Source: an uncultured Eubacteriales bacterium
Lineage (GTDB): Bacteria; Bacillota; Clostridia; Christensenellales; Aristaeellaceae
NCBI GenBank assembly: GCA_902765395.1
Contig: CACWZP010000003.1
Coordinates: 1-64,000 of the forward strand
DNA: 64,000 nucleotides
Direction of reading: 5' to 3'
Position numbers and translations under genes: made by a program
In this document: in pieces, positions 15,432 to 24,645 of the stretch
How positions within the stretch are numbered: position 1 is the first letter of the stretch
Layout of the letters: each line of letters begins with the position of its first letter
Notes under the pieces: generated by a model
Databases searched by the model: none
Seen by the model: the letters and a program-made list of their open reading frames with translations, nothing else
Told to the model about the DNA's origin: nothing

Positions 15432-16622
15432 TCAACTGTTCAGGATCATATCCTGCGTGGCGCCGTCGGCCTCGCCGGAGGCCTCCAGCCCGTGGTCGGC
15501 CTGGAAGGCGGACACGGCCTGGGCGGTCTTTTCGCCGTAGTAGCCGGTGCTGGGGCCGTCCATCACCAGGTAGCCCTGGCTGCGCAGCGCGTCCTGCAGC
15601 TGAAGCACCACCCAGGTGTAGTCGCCCAGCTTCTGGGTGTGGTGGTCGTCGATGAAGCCGGCGGGGACGGGCATGCTCTGCTCGGTCAGCGGCGCGGTCT
15701 CGTTGGCCGTCAGGCCCAGCAGCTCGTTCATCGTCACCAGCTCGTAGCCCTGCTCCACCGCCCAGGGGATGAACTCCTGCAGCTTTACCGTGTCGGCGTC
15801 GGTGGTGTGGAACAGGTAGATCTGCCCGGGGGACAGCGCGCTTTCGATGTGCTCCAGGTCGGAATCCGAGCCGGACACGCTCCACTTGGCGATGCCGAAG
15901 TAGCCCAGCTGCTTCAGGTAGTTGTGGGTGCGCTGGTCGGTCTCGCCGTCGCCGCCCATCAGCCGCAGGAAGTGCTGGTTCCAGTCCACGCCCAGGGCCT
16001 GGTTCAGCGCCTGGCGCTGGTTCCAGATCTCCGCCGCCATCTCTTCCTCCGGCAGGCGGAAGATGCGGGCGTGGGAATAGGTGTGGTTCTCGATCTCAAA
16101 GCCCAGCTCGAAGGCGCAGCGCTGCAACAGCGCCGGCATGCCGTGGTTCTTCAGCGTCTCGCCCACCGGGAACAGCGTGAGCTTCGCGCCGTTTTCCGCG
16201 GCCAGGTCCACGATGGTTTGCAGATTCTCCTTCTGGTAGCAGTCGTCCACGGTGACGGCGATGCGCTTCTTCTCGGTGTGGCCGCGATAGACCACGGGCA
16301 GGTAGGTGAAGGGCGTGGGCTCGGGGGTGGGCGCCAGGGTGGGCTCAGGGGTGGGCACGGGCGTCGGCTCCGCCGTGGGCTCGGCGGTGGGCTCCGGCGC
16401 CAGGGTGACCACCGGGGCGACCACGTCCGCCATCTCCAGGCCCGCGTGGGCCGTGCCGTCGTCCGGGACGTCCGGCAGGGCAGGCTGGGCCTGCTGGGAG
16501 TGTTCAACGAGGGTCAGCAGCACCGGGATCGACGCCGCACCGCAGAAGATCAGCACGGCCAGCACCGCCGTGATCCGGCCCAGGGAATCGCGCCTGCGCC
16601 TGCGATTTTTCTTCTTGCTCAT
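15432..16622 (-). CDS. Polysaccharide deacetylase with peptidoglycan-binding domain
   Basis: A 396-residue envelope protein. A basic N-terminus and one membrane helix (about 15-38) are followed by a Pro/Thr/Glu-rich linker of PTAEPT/PTPEPT repeats (about 73-105). The NodB-type deacetylase domain has the metal-binding TVDDCY near 120 and HTYSH near 180. The C-terminal ~70 residues are a PG_binding_1 domain. It probably removes acetyl groups from cell-wall glycans or another surface polymer outside the membrane. GAGGAGGGG precedes the ATG. Confidence 0.88.
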   Translation of the reverse strand: MSKKKNRRRRRDSLGRITAVLAVLIFCGAASIPVLLTLVEHSQQAQPALPDVPDDGTAHAGLEMADVVAPVVTLAPEPTAEPTAEPTPVPTPEPTLAPTPEPTPFTYLPVVYRGHTEKKRIAVTVDDCYQKENLQTIVDLAAENGAKLTLFPVGETLKNHGMPALLQRCAFELGFEIENHTYSHARIFRLPEEEMAAEIWNQRQALNQALGVDWNQHFLRLMGGDGETDQRTHNYLKQLGYFGIAKWSVSGSDSDLEHIESALSPGQIYLFHTTDADTVKLQEFIPWAVEQGYELVTMNELLGLTANETAPLTEQSMPVPAGFIDDHHTQKLGDYTWVVLQLQDALRSQGYLVMDGPSTGYYGEKTAQAVSAFQADHGLEASGEADGATQDMILNS

Positions 16623-16851
16623 GGGAACCCCTCCTCGTCTTGACGTGCCGCGGTTTACGGTTTATACTGATAAAGACCGCTGGCTGGCCCGATACACTGC
16701 CCTCATTATAAGCACTTGGTCGGGGGTGTATCTATCATTTTTGCGGTACTAAGACGGGACAAAATTGCGATAAGTTGCGGTTTATTGACACAGGAAAATC
16801 ATAACTTGCGCCGCTGTAAAAATCTACCAAAGATGGGATAAATTGGAAATT

Positions 16852-17580
16852 ATGAGTAAGAAAATGCGATTGGACAAGGCCGCCGCGCTGGCGGGGCTGA
16901 CCCGCGGCGAGGCCCGGAAGGCCATCGCGGCGGGCCGCGTGTGGGTGGACGGAGCGCCCGCCCGGGACGCCGCCATGCAGGTGGATCCGGCCGCCGTCAC
17001 CGTGGACGGCGCGGCCGTGCAGGCGCCGGGGAAGCTGTACATCATGGTGAACAAGCCCGCCGGGGTCATCACCGCCACGGAGGACAGGCGCGCCGGGACC
17101 GTGCTGGACCTGCTGCCGGAGCCGCTGCGCCGCAAGGGCCTTGGCCCCGTGGGGCGGCTGGACAAGGACGTGACCGGGCTGGTGCTGCTGACCACCGACG
17201 GCCAGCTGGCCCACCGGCTGATCTCGCCGAAGTGGAAGGCGGAGAAGCTCTATCGCGCCCGCTGCGAAGGCGCGCTGACCCAGGCGGACGTCGCCGCCTT
17301 TGCGGAGGGCCTGGCGCTGTCGGACTTCACCGCGAAGCCGGCCCGGCTGCGGATCATTGAAACGGGGGAAGTGTCGCTGGCCGACGTGGTGCTGACCGAG
17401 GGGAAGTTCCACCAGGTCAAGCGGATGTTCGCCGCCGTGGGGCACCCGCTGATTTCGCTCGAGCGCCTGCGCATCGGCTGCATCGAGCTGGACCCGGCCC
17501 TTGAGAGGGGGGCGTGGCGGATGCTGACGCAGGACGAGACGGCAGGGCTGAAGCGGCTCTGCGGGATGGAAGAAGAGTGA
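16852..17580 (+). CDS. 16S/23S rRNA pseudouridine synthase, RsuA/RluB family
   Basis: A 242-residue RNA-modifying enzyme. The N-terminal S4 domain (MRLDKAAALAGLTRGEARKA ...) binds RNA, and the catalytic domain has GRLDKDVTGLVLLTTDG, in which the Asp is the nucleophile, and GKFHQVKRMFAAVGHPL near the C-terminus. ATG at 16852 is taken rather than an upstream TTG; the ribosome-binding site is weak (GGA). The target uridine cannot be told from sequence. The next gene starts 10 bases after its stop and is likely co-transcribed. Confidence 0.92.
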   Translation: MSKKMRLDKAAALAGLTRGEARKAIAAGRVWVDGAPARDAAMQVDPAAVTVDGAAVQAPGKLYIMVNKPAGVITATEDRRAGTVLDLLPEPLRRKGLGPVGRLDKDVTGLVLLTTDGQLAHRLISPKWKAEKLYRARCEGALTQADVAAFAEGLALSDFTAKPARLRIIETGEVSLADVVLTEGKFHQVKRMFAAVGHPLISLERLRIGCIELDPALERGAWRMLTQDETAGLKRLCGMEEE

Positions 17581-17590
17581 GGAGCAGATT

Positions 17591-18187
17591 ATGACCGAGC
17601 ATTACTACACGCAAAACCCCGCCTCCGCCCACGACGAGCGGCAGGTGACGCTCCGGGCGCTGGGAAACGAGCTGGTCTTCACCACCGACGCGGGGGTGTT
17701 CTCCCGGGACGGGTTGGATCGGGGCACGGAGGTGCTGCTGGAGGCGCTGCCGGCGCTGACCGGCCGGGTGCTGGACCTGGGCTGCGGCTGGGGCGCGGTG
17801 GGCGTGGCGCTGGGGAAGAAGCACCCGGCGCTGGACATCGTGATGACCGACATCAACCAGCGGGCCGTGGACCTGGCCCGGCGCAACCTGGTGCGAAACG
17901 GCGTGAAGGCCCAGGTGGTGCAGGGCGACGGCTTTGCGTCCGTCACAGGCACATTCGACGCCATCGTCACCAACCCGCCCATCCGCGCGGGCAAGGCCGT
18001 GATCTACGGCCTGTTCCGCCAGGCGCGGGACTTCCTGAATCCCGGCGGCGCGCTGTATATCGTCATCCGCAAGCAGCAGGGCGCGCCGTCCGCGCTGAAG
18101 TACCTGCGGGAGACCTTCGCCGAGGCCGAGGTCATCGACCGGGGCAGCGGGTTCCATGTGATCCGCGCGAGCGGGAGAAGGGATTAG
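17591..18187 (+). CDS. Class I SAM-dependent methyltransferase (RsmC-like small domain)
   Basis: A 198-residue single-domain methyltransferase. SAM-binding motif VLDLGCGWGAVGVALG (residues about 58-73), acidic loop TDINQRAV, and the substrate motif NPPI near 133 that marks N-methyltransferases of the RsmC/MTS family acting on guanine in rRNA. AGGAG precedes the ATG. Bacterial homologues of this length often sit near translation genes; here it follows a pseudouridine synthase, so an rRNA role is likely. Confidence 0.9.
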   Translation: MTEHYYTQNPASAHDERQVTLRALGNELVFTTDAGVFSRDGLDRGTEVLLEALPALTGRVLDLGCGWGAVGVALGKKHPALDIVMTDINQRAVDLARRNLVRNGVKAQVVQGDGFASVTGTFDAIVTNPPIRAGKAVIYGLFRQARDFLNPGGALYIVIRKQQGAPSALKYLRETFAEAEVIDRGSGFHVIRASGRRD

Positions 18188-18212
18188 GGCACGGGCACAG
18201 TTCAAATGAAAA

Positions 18213-18237
18213 ACCCCGGGAGCGATGCTCCCGGGGT
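18213..18237. terminator. Bidirectional terminator
   Basis: ACCCCGGGAGC-GAT-GCTCCCGGGGT, flanked by AAA on the left and TCCTTCATTT on the right, between convergent genes. It can serve both. Confidence 0.85.
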
Positions 18238-18254
18238 CCTTCATTTCATACCGG

Positions 18255-19172
18255 TCAGCCCGTATACGTGGACCAGTCGATCTCGGTGATGATGTTGTTT
18301 TCATCCACCCACAGGTTGATGCAGGAGTCGTGGCCGTTGGCGTCGGCGAAGGGCGCGTCCGCGGCGGCCTTGTGCTCGTAGGTCAGGCCGTTGACGGAAT
18401 CCACATAGTCCAGGCCCGCGGCGTTCAGCCAGGCCATGGCGGTGTTGGCGTTCATGCCCACGCTCACGCCATAGACCTCGTAGCCGGCACCATAGACCAC
18501 GATGTTCTCCACGTTCTGGTTGCCCGCCAGGATCAGCGCGTCGTTGTAGTACTGATAGGGCACCTCGGACTCCACCTGCCGGTAGGAGATCAGGCCGATC
18601 TCGTTGGCGGCGGTGACCAGGTCGGCGCGGTAATAGGTGGACAGCTCCACCGGCTTGGCATCGGCGGAGATGTCGATGAAGGGCACGATGGTGGGCGTGG
18701 GCTCCGCCACCGGCTCGGCCTCGGGCGCGGCCTCGGGCGGGGTGCCGGTGTCCTGGGCGCCTCCGTTGGCGAACAGTCCCCCGGCGTTCAGCGCGGGCAG
18801 GGCCACCTGGCCGTCCCCGGCGGGCGCCTGGGTGGGCTGCGCGACGGGTGCCGCGGTGGGCGCGGCAGTGGGCGCCGCGGTGGGCGCGGTCTGCGACTTC
18901 TCCCCCTCCAGCTCGGCGTACATGGAGGACACCCAGCCGGTGTGCTTGCCGTCGGTCACCTTGTACCAGGCCACGGGGCGGTCGTCCATCTTCGTCTCGC
19001 CCAGGTAGGTCAGCTTCTTGCCGGCGGAAAAACTGGTGACGATCTCGTAATTCTTGCCCGGGCCGGAGCGCATGTTGACGCTGGCTGTGGTGCGCACGTC
19101 CGCCAGGGCCATGGCGCAGGCCAGCAGCATGACCAGCGCCAGCGCAAGCGTCCTCAAAGCGCGCTTTTTCAT
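18255..19172 (-). CDS. Secreted SH3-domain protein
   Basis: A 305-residue secreted protein. Signal peptide about 25 residues (KKRALRTLALALVMLLACA then MALA), then a bacterial SH3 domain (ASVNMRSGPGKNYEIVTSFS to WYKVTDGKHTGWVSS), a Pro/Thr/Ala linker with PTAAPTAAPTAAP, and a C-terminal domain of about 130 residues I cannot assign. ATG at 19172 follows GAGGAGG. It probably binds the cell wall. Confidence 0.85.
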   Translation of the reverse strand: MKKRALRTLALALVMLLACAMALADVRTTASVNMRSGPGKNYEIVTSFSAGKKLTYLGETKMDDRPVAWYKVTDGKHTGWVSSMYAELEGEKSQTAPTAAPTAAPTAAPVAQPTQAPAGDGQVALPALNAGGLFANGGAQDTGTPPEAAPEAEPVAEPTPTIVPFIDISADAKPVELSTYYRADLVTAANEIGLISYRQVESEVPYQYYNDALILAGNQNVENIVVYGAGYEVYGVSVGMNANTAMAWLNAAGLDYVDSVNGLTYEHKAAADAPFADANGHDSCINLWVDENNIITEIDWSTYTG

Positions 19173-19392
19173 ATGTAAATACCTCCTCTGGAAATTCAAA
19201 TCCATCCTTTGACGCGAAAAGGGCCAAACAGGTTCACTTTCAGTATAGCATCTCCCCCGCTTTTTATCAACACGCCGCGGGAAAATTCATCCGCGCGCCG
19301 CAGTTTTTTCCGGCCGTGGTATATTTTGCGAAAAAGCGCCCATGCTATAACCACAACGCCGGGGAACCGGCCAAGAGAAGGAGATGTTTTTC

Positions 19393-19602
19393 ATGCTGGA
19401 TCGCATTTCACTGGTGCTGAGCATCATCGGCGGCATCAACTGGCTGCTGGTGGGCCTGTTCCGCTTCGACCTGGTGGCCTACCTGTTCGGCGGCCAGGCA
19501 GCCACGATCAGCCGCGTCATCTATACCATCGTGGGCGTGGCGGCGCTGTGGTGCATTTCGCTGCTGTTCCGCGAGCGCGCGGACGAGCCCATCGGGGAAT
19601 GA
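19393..19602 (+). CDS. DUF378 small membrane protein
   Basis: A 69-residue two-helix membrane protein. LDRISLVLSIIGGINWLLVG and the second segment after ISRVIYTIVGVAAL match the DUF378 family, whose function is unknown. The ATG at 19393 has AGGAG at 9 bases; the ATG three codons earlier is too close to that site. Confidence 0.88.
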   Translation: MLDRISLVLSIIGGINWLLVGLFRFDLVAYLFGGQAATISRVIYTIVGVAALWCISLLFRERADEPIGE

Positions 19603-19634
19603 TTGAAAACGGCGGGATCCCCGCCGTTTTCTTG

Positions 19635-20210
19635 TTATACGTTTTTGATGAATATCTCCACGCCGATCAGCAGCAGTATCGCGCCGCCCAGGAGGCTGGC
19701 CTTCCCGGCCAGGCGGGTGCCGAACCTGCGGCCGATGCACAGCCCGCCCAGGCAGATGGCCAGCGTGACCACGGCGATGATGGCGGACGCCGCCAGCGCC
19801 TGCGCGGCGCCGTAGCGCTCGATGGTGAAGCCCACGGACAGCGCGTCGATGGACGTGGCCACGCCCTGCATCAACAGGGTGCCGCCGCCCAGGCCGCCCT
19901 CGTCGGCAGCCTTCCCCGTCGCGCCCTCATACAGCATCTTGCCGCCGATATAGCCCAGCAGCGCCAGCGCGATCCAGGGCACGGCCCTCTGGAACGCCGC
20001 GAAGGCCTGGGCCACCGTGCGCACGCAGGCCCAGCCCACCAGGGGCATCAGGAACTGGAAAAACGCGAAGGTGCCCGCGATGCGCAGCATCTGGCCCTTC
20101 CCCATGCCCGGGTCGTTCAGGCCGTTGGCCAGCGACACCGAGAAGGCGTCCATGGCCAGGCCCACGCCCAGCAGCGCGGCGTTGAGAAAAAAAGAAAGGC
20201 TCCAGTCCAT
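19635..20210 (-). CDS. mntP: Manganese efflux pump MntP
   Basis: A 191-residue six-helix membrane protein of the MntP (DUF204) family. It contains two related halves, each with an acidic membrane motif: VGLAMDAFSVSLANGL near residue 18 and VATSIDALSVGFTIE near 120. These Asp residues are needed for Mn2+ export in the family. ATG at 20210 with GGAGG 8 bases upstream is preferred to the GTG at 20225. I see no yybP-ykoY manganese riboswitch upstream. Confidence 0.92.
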   Translation of the reverse strand: MDWSLSFFLNAALLGVGLAMDAFSVSLANGLNDPGMGKGQMLRIAGTFAFFQFLMPLVGWACVRTVAQAFAAFQRAVPWIALALLGYIGGKMLYEGATGKAADEGGLGGGTLLMQGVATSIDALSVGFTIERYGAAQALAASAIIAVVTLAICLGGLCIGRRFGTRLAGKASLLGGAILLLIGVEIFIKNV

Positions 20211-20287
20211 CGGCGCGGCCTCCACAGGTCATATTGCGTTTGTCCATTATAGCACCGGCATGCAGGCCTGTCAACGCGAACAGGGAA

Positions 20288-20392
20288 GGTACTGTCTCAA
20301 AAGGGACATACATAGGTAAGCATTTGTAGGGGCGGCGTTGCGCCGCCCCTACATCTGTTTTATGCACGCGTATTCATTTTGGGACAGGCTCC
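20288..20392. mobile_element. MITE-like element
   Basis: About 105 bp bounded by imperfect inverted ends GGTACTGTCTCAAAA (left) and TTTTGGGACAGGCTCC (right), with an internal perfect palindrome TGTAGGGGCGGCG-TTG-CGCCGCCCCTACA arms (20325-20353). No coding capacity. It lies between the mntP and deacetylase genes. Confidence 0.6.
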
Positions 20393-20406
20393 CTGTCTTT
20401 ATCATC

Positions 20407-21558
20407 CTATGCTCCCAAGAAGGCTTCGATCACCGCGCAGTGCACGGCGGCGGCGATGGCGGCGGCGCGATCGTCCGGCAGGAAGGAAGGGTTGTGCAGC
20501 GGCTTTTCGCCGCCCACGCCGATGTGGTAGAAGCTGCCGGGCCGCTCCATCAGGAAATAGCCGAAGTCCTCGGTGGTCATGGTGGGGCGGTCGATCACCC
20601 GCACCCGGTCGTCCCCCAGCAGCCCCCGGGCGGCGCGCTCGGCCAGGGCCGTCATGGCATCGTCGTTCACCACGCCGGGATAGCTCTCCCGCAGCTCGAT
20701 CTCCGCCGTCGCGCCCCAGTCGTCCAGCGCGGCGTTTACGGCTTCGCGGAAGCGCCGCTTCAGGTCCGCCCGGGCTTCCGGCCCCAGGGTGCGCAGGATG
20801 CCGGTCAGCTCCGCCCGGTCCGCCAGGGCGTTTTCCGCCGTGCCGGCGTGGAGCGTGCCCACCGTCAGAACGCCCGTCTCGCCGGGGGCCAGCGCCTTCG
20901 GCAGCGCGATCAGCCGGGTGGCCATGTCCGCCGCCGCGCCCAGGGCGTCGACGCCCTTCTCCCGCTCGGCGGCATGGGCGCCCTTGCCGTGGACGATTAT
21001 TCTGAACGTGTCCGACGCGGCATAGAACTTGCCATAGCGCACGCCCACGTGCCCCAGGGGCAGCTCCGGCGACACGTGCGCGCCGAACACCGCGTCCACG
21101 CCCTCCAGCGCGCCTGCCGCGATCATCCGCTCAGCCCCGCCCCGGCCCTCCTCGTCGGGCTGGAACAGGAACACCACCGTGCCACGCAGGCTCTCCCGCC
21201 GCGCCGCCAGCAGCCGCGCCGCGCCCAGGGCCGCGGTCATGTGCACGTCGTGGCCGCAGGCGTGCATGCAGCCGGGGTTTTCCGAGGCGAAGTCCGCGCC
21301 GGTGGCCTCCGTCAGCGGCAGGGCGTCCATGTCCGCGCGCAGCGCCACGGTCTTCCCGGGCAGACCGCCCGCCAGCGTGCCCACCACCGCCGTGTCCAGC
21401 AGCCGCGCCGTGGGGATGCCCAAGCCGCGCAGATACGCTTCGATCCGCGCCGCGGTCCGGTGCTCGCGGTTCCCAAGCTCCGGGCAGCGGTGGAACGCAT
21501 GGCGCAGCTCGGCCAGCTCGCCGGCGATGGCGTCGGCCTGGGTGAGATAGTCGGTCAT
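20407..21558 (-). CDS. M20 amidohydrolase, probable N-acetyldiaminopimelate deacetylase
   Basis: A 383-residue zinc/manganese amidohydrolase. Metal ligands appear in CMHACGHDVHM (residues about 98-108) and FQPDEEGRGGA, and a later His in TTEDFGYFL...GSFYHIG. The family includes hippurate, IAA-amino acid and N-acetyl-LL-DAP hydrolases. Position directly after dapH in the dapA-dapB-dapH order makes N-acetyl-LL-diaminopimelate deacetylation the best assignment. ATG at 21558 follows GGAGG. Confidence 0.88.
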   Translation of the reverse strand: MTDYLTQADAIAGELAELRHAFHRCPELGNREHRTAARIEAYLRGLGIPTARLLDTAVVGTLAGGLPGKTVALRADMDALPLTEATGADFASENPGCMHACGHDVHMTAALGAARLLAARRESLRGTVVFLFQPDEEGRGGAERMIAAGALEGVDAVFGAHVSPELPLGHVGVRYGKFYAASDTFRIIVHGKGAHAAEREKGVDALGAAADMATRLIALPKALAPGETGVLTVGTLHAGTAENALADRAELTGILRTLGPEARADLKRRFREAVNAALDDWGATAEIELRESYPGVVNDDAMTALAERAARGLLGDDRVRVIDRPTMTTEDFGYFLMERPGSFYHIGVGGEKPLHNPSFLPDDRAAAIAAAVHCAVIEAFLGA

Positions 21559-21609
21559 GGTAATCCTCCGAATTTCAAAGCGTATGGAAAGCACTATCTT
21601 GCCAGGGGA

Positions 21610-21806
21610 ATCGGGGGGCGGCAGCGCCCCGATATTCAATCGTTGCCGACGACATGTGCGGCGGCAACGGGACTGTCTTTGCGGCGGGAAGCCTGTCGAC
21701 CAGAGCTAAAACAGTTTCCTTGCAGATTCACCGCCCGGAAATCGCCTGCGATTTCAGGTGAATCTGTCAAAGGGGTGGCAATGGCGGGGGAAGCAGGTCC
21801 CCCGCC
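21610..21806. repeat. Structured dispersed element, copy B
   Basis: Second copy of the five-hairpin element. H1 21610-21633; H2 arms CGTTGCCG (21641-21648) / CGGCAACG (21662-21669) with the conserved 13-nt loop; H3 arms 21672-21682 / 21705-21715 with a 22-nt loop nearly identical to copy A; H4 arms CAGATTCACC (21723-21732) / GGTGAATCTG (21757-21766) enclosing GAAATCGC/GCGATTTC; H5 GGCGGGGGA / TCCCCCGCC (21783-21806), ending 3 bases from the dapH stop codon. Confidence 0.82.
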
Positions 21807-21809
21807 ATC

Positions 21810-22502
21810 TTACAACTGCCTCAGCGCCGCCTCCAGGGCGGTCTTCTGGGTGGTGCCCTCGTCCTTTTTCTTGATGACCCGGGCGGGGCATCCTGCGACC
21901 ACCATGCCGGCGGGCACGTCCTCGATGACCACGGCTCCGGCGGCCACCACGGCGTTTTCGCCGATGTGAACGCCCTCGATCACCACGGCGTTGGCGCCGA
22001 TGAGCACGCCGTCCTCCACGATGACGGGCTTGGCGGAGGCGGGCTCGATCACCCCGGCCAGCACCGCGCCGGCGCCCACGTGGCAGTTCCTTCCAACCGT
22101 GGCCCGGCCGCCCAGCACCGCGCCCATGTCGATCATGGTACCGTCGCCGATGATGGCGCCGATGTTGATCACCGCGCCCATCATGATCACGGCGTTCTTG
22201 CCGATGGTCACGTTGTCACGGATCAGCGCGCCGGGCTCGATGCGGGCCTGCACGCCCTTCATGTCCAGCAGCGGCACCGCGCTGTTGCGCCGGTCGTTCT
22301 CGATGACGATGTCCGCGATCTTATCCCGGTTGGCCTCGATGATCGGGGAAAGCTCGCTCCAGTCCCCGAACACCACCTTGTCCCCCGCGCCAAACACCTT
22401 GGCCGCGCCGTAGTCGATGGGGGCGTTTTCCTTCACATACAGCTTCACCGGCGTCTTCTTCGGGGCGGTGGCGATATAGTTGATCAGTTCCTGCGCGTTC
22501 AT
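21810..22502 (-). CDS. dapH: Tetrahydrodipicolinate N-acetyltransferase
   Basis: A 230-residue acyltransferase of the acetylase branch of lysine and diaminopimelate synthesis: acetyl-CoA plus tetrahydrodipicolinate. The first ~85 residues are the DapH N-terminal domain ([19 protein letters not shown]), followed by left-handed beta-helix hexapeptide repeats ([36 protein letters not shown]). AGGAG precedes the ATG. It lies 12 bases after dapB and is followed by the structured element and the deacetylase. Confidence 0.95.
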   Translation of the reverse strand: MNAQELINYIATAPKKTPVKLYVKENAPIDYGAAKVFGAGDKVVFGDWSELSPIIEANRDKIADIVIENDRRNSAVPLLDMKGVQARIEPGALIRDNVTIGKNAVIMMGAVINIGAIIGDGTMIDMGAVLGGRATVGRNCHVGAGAVLAGVIEPASAKPVIVEDGVLIGANAVVIEGVHIGENAVVAAGAVVIEDVPAGMVVAGCPARVIKKKDEGTTQKTALEAALRQL

Positions 22503-22513
22503 GCTCTTGTCTC

Positions 22514-23245
22514 CTATTCCACGATGTCCTTCATGTCGTAAAGCCCGGGGGCCTTACCCAGCAGGTATTCCGCCGCCACCACCGCGCCGCCGGCGAACAG
22601 GGCGCGGCTCTCGGCCTCGTGCTTCAGGGTGAGGGTCTCGCTGCCGTTGGCGATGATGATCTCATGGGTGCCCACTTCGTTGCCATAGCGCAGGGAGTGG
22701 ATGCCGATCTCGGTGGCGGTGCGCTTGCCGTTTTCGTGGCGGCCGATCACCAGCTCCGCCTCCGGGCGCACCTCCTGGATGCGCCGGGCCAGCAGCAGCG
22801 CCGTGCCGCTGGGCACGTCCAGCTTCTGGTCGTGGTGGCGCTCGATGATCTCGATCTCGGCATTCGGGAACATGGCGGCGGCCTTCTTCGCCAGGTCCGC
22901 CAGCACCGCGATGCCCAGGGACATGTTGCCCGACAGGAACACCGGCACGGACTGCGCCGCGCCCTTAATCAGCGCCATCTCCTCCTCCGTCTGGCCCGTG
23001 GTGCCGATCACCACCGGCAGGCCGCGCTCCGCGCAGTATTCCGTCACGGCGGCCGTGGCGGTGTGGTTCGAGAAGTCGATCACCATGTCCGCGGGGCCCT
23101 CGTACTGCTTCAGCTCGGAGAGGCCGTCCCCGGCGGCATAGCTCCAGTCCACCTTCGCGGCTACGCCGTGGACGCCGCCCTGCTCGATGACCTCGGTCAG
23201 CATCCTTCCCATGCGCCCGCTGGCGCCGTTGATGATGATGTTCAT
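22514..23245 (-). CDS. dapB: 4-hydroxy-tetrahydrodipicolinate reductase
   Basis: A 243-residue NAD(P)H-dependent reductase of the DAP pathway. N-terminal cofactor motif [11 protein letters not shown] (residues 4-14), GTTGQ near 80, and the active-site block [20 protein letters not shown] near 135-155 with the catalytic His pair and Lys. ATG at 23245 follows GGAGG; the frame is open further upstream only because the intergenic repeat lacks stops. Confidence 0.96.
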   Translation of the reverse strand: MNIIINGASGRMGRMLTEVIEQGGVHGVAAKVDWSYAAGDGLSELKQYEGPADMVIDFSNHTATAAVTEYCAERGLPVVIGTTGQTEEEMALIKGAAQSVPVFLSGNMSLGIAVLADLAKKAAAMFPNAEIEIIERHHDQKLDVPSGTALLLARRIQEVRPEAELVIGRHENGKRTATEIGIHSLRYGNEVGTHEIIIANGSETLTLKHEAESRALFAGGAVVAAEYLLGKAPGLYDMKDIVE

Positions 23246-23285
23246 GGGGTACCTCCGTCTTTTATCGGATGTAATTACGGGTGAA

Positions 23286-23469
23286 TGAATTGGCGTTCCG
23301 CCATGATTTGCACTTCGTGCATGATTTGGCTTCGCCATGAATTGAATTGCGCCTTCCCATGCGCCGCAGCGCACTTCATGGCCGTCAGGCCAATTCATGG
23401 CGCGCAGCGTCAAATCACGCGCCGGAGGCGCAATTCATGGATTCAGATTTGCAAGGCAAATCTGAATCA
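23286..23469. repeat. Array of small hairpins with CATGAATTG spacers
   Basis: A run of short stem-loops separated by CATGATTTG/CATGAATTG-like spacers: TGCAC/GTGCA, TGGC/GCCA, GCGC/GCGC, TGGCC/GGCCA, GCGCC/GGCGC, and finally GATTCAGATTTGC/GCAAATCTGAATC (about 23441-23469), which runs to the dapA stop codon. No coding signal. Confidence 0.7.
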
Positions 23470-24354
23470 GATCAGTCCGTGTCCCTTCATGATCGCTTCC
23501 AGCTTCTGCCAGTGCGCCTCCTCCATGGGGGTCAGGGGCAGGCGGACGAAGTTTTCACACCAGCCCATGGCGGCCATGGCGGCCTTCACGGGGATGGGGT
23601 TCACTTCGCTGAACAGCGCGTTGATCAGGGGCAGCAGGTCCATCTGCATGCGGGCGCTGCCGGCCACGTCGCCATCGAAGAACTTCTGGCACATCTCGTG
23701 GGTCGCCGTGGGCATCACGTTGCTCAGCACCGAAATCACGCCGCTGCCGCCCATGCTCAGAAGCGGCACCACCTGGTCGTCGTTGCCGGAGTAGATGTCC
23801 ATGGTATCGCCCACCAGCATGGCGGTCTCCACCACCTTGGAGATGTTGCCGCTGGCCTCCTTGATGCCCACGATGTTGGGGTGCTTGGCCAGCTCGGCGT
23901 AGGTGGCGGGCTCGATGTTCACGCCCGTGCGGGAGGGCACATTGTAGAGGATGATGGGCCGGTCCACCGCGTCGGCGATGGCGAAGTAGCTGGCGATCAG
24001 GCCCTTTTGGGTGGCCTTGTTGTAGTAGGGCGTCACCACCAGCAGCGCGTCGGCCCCCGCCCGGCAGGAGAACTTCGACAGCGTGATGGCGCGGTTGGTG
24101 TCGTTGGAGCCGGAGCCGGCGATGATCGGCACGCGGCCCGCCGCCCGCTCCACCGCGAAGCGGATGCACTCCTCGTGCTCCTGATAAGTCAGCGTCGCGC
24201 CCTCGCCGGTGGTGCCGGCGATGACCAGGCCGTCGATGCCCTGGGCGATCTGCCAGTCGATGAGCTTGCCAAAGGCCTCGTAATCCACGCCGCTGGCGTT
24301 CAGGGGCGTGATCAGCGCCGTGGCGGCGCCGCGAAAGACGGTCTGCTTCTTCAT
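23467..24354 (-). CDS. dapA: 4-hydroxy-tetrahydrodipicolinate synthase
   Basis: A 295-residue aldolase-type enzyme that condenses pyruvate with aspartate semialdehyde. GTTGEGATLTYQEHEE near residue 45, the catalytic Tyr in VVTPYYNKATQKG and IILYNVPSRTG, and the Schiff-base Lys in VGIKEASGNISK near 165 are all present. ATG at 24354 follows GAGGTG. It is the first gene of the operon dapA-dapB-dapH-deacetylase and lies directly behind a lysine riboswitch. Confidence 0.97.
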   Translation of the reverse strand: MKKQTVFRGAATALITPLNASGVDYEAFGKLIDWQIAQGIDGLVIAGTTGEGATLTYQEHEECIRFAVERAAGRVPIIAGSGSNDTNRAITLSKFSCRAGADALLVVTPYYNKATQKGLIASYFAIADAVDRPIILYNVPSRTGVNIEPATYAELAKHPNIVGIKEASGNISKVVETAMLVGDTMDIYSGNDDQVVPLLSMGGSGVISVLSNVMPTATHEMCQKFFDGDVAGSARMQMDLLPLINALFSEVNPIPVKAAMAAMGWCENFVRLPLTPMEEAHWQKLEAIMKGHGLI

Positions 24355-24458
24355 GTCAATGCACCTCACTCATTCGGTAAAAAATCAGCCAATACACGCC
24401 GTGCATTGACTGTGGTTCCCGCGCCGGACGCAGCCCGACCCGGGAAAACACAATTAAT

Positions 24459-24617
24459 CCATAGCGCTCCACAAATGTGGCAGTCAAACGGATGTTGTCC
24501 GTTTGCCCAGGGTCGGGCTCGCGCTCCCTCCCCTTCGGCAGCGGCCCCTTTCGTTCCCGGCAACGGCCTGCGAAGCCTTGCGCGCCGGGCCTACTGATGA
24601 CAGCTGCGCCTCTATCC
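24459..24617 (-). promoter_or_regulatory. Lysine riboswitch (L box)
   Basis: Read on the minus strand, the leader begins GGATAGAGGCGCAGC and CATCAGTAGG, continues with GGGGCCGCTGCCGAAGGGG, and closes with GACTGCCACATTTGTGGAGC then GCTATGG pairing back with the start (ATAG/CTAT). These match the conserved core of the lysine riboswitch in order and spacing. It sits about 105 bases before the dapA start. A GC-rich stretch after the aptamer (24422-24445) could be the expression platform. Confidence 0.88.
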
Positions 24618-24645
24618 TTTAATTGCGGTATTCGACTGTAGTGGC

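Noticed and set aside
20226..20290. A manganese (yybP-ykoY) riboswitch before mntP
   Set aside because: The conserved core sequences of that riboswitch are not visible in the leader.
23286..23469. A CRISPR array
   Set aside because: The spacing is short and irregular, the repeated part is under 10 bases, and no cas genes are present.
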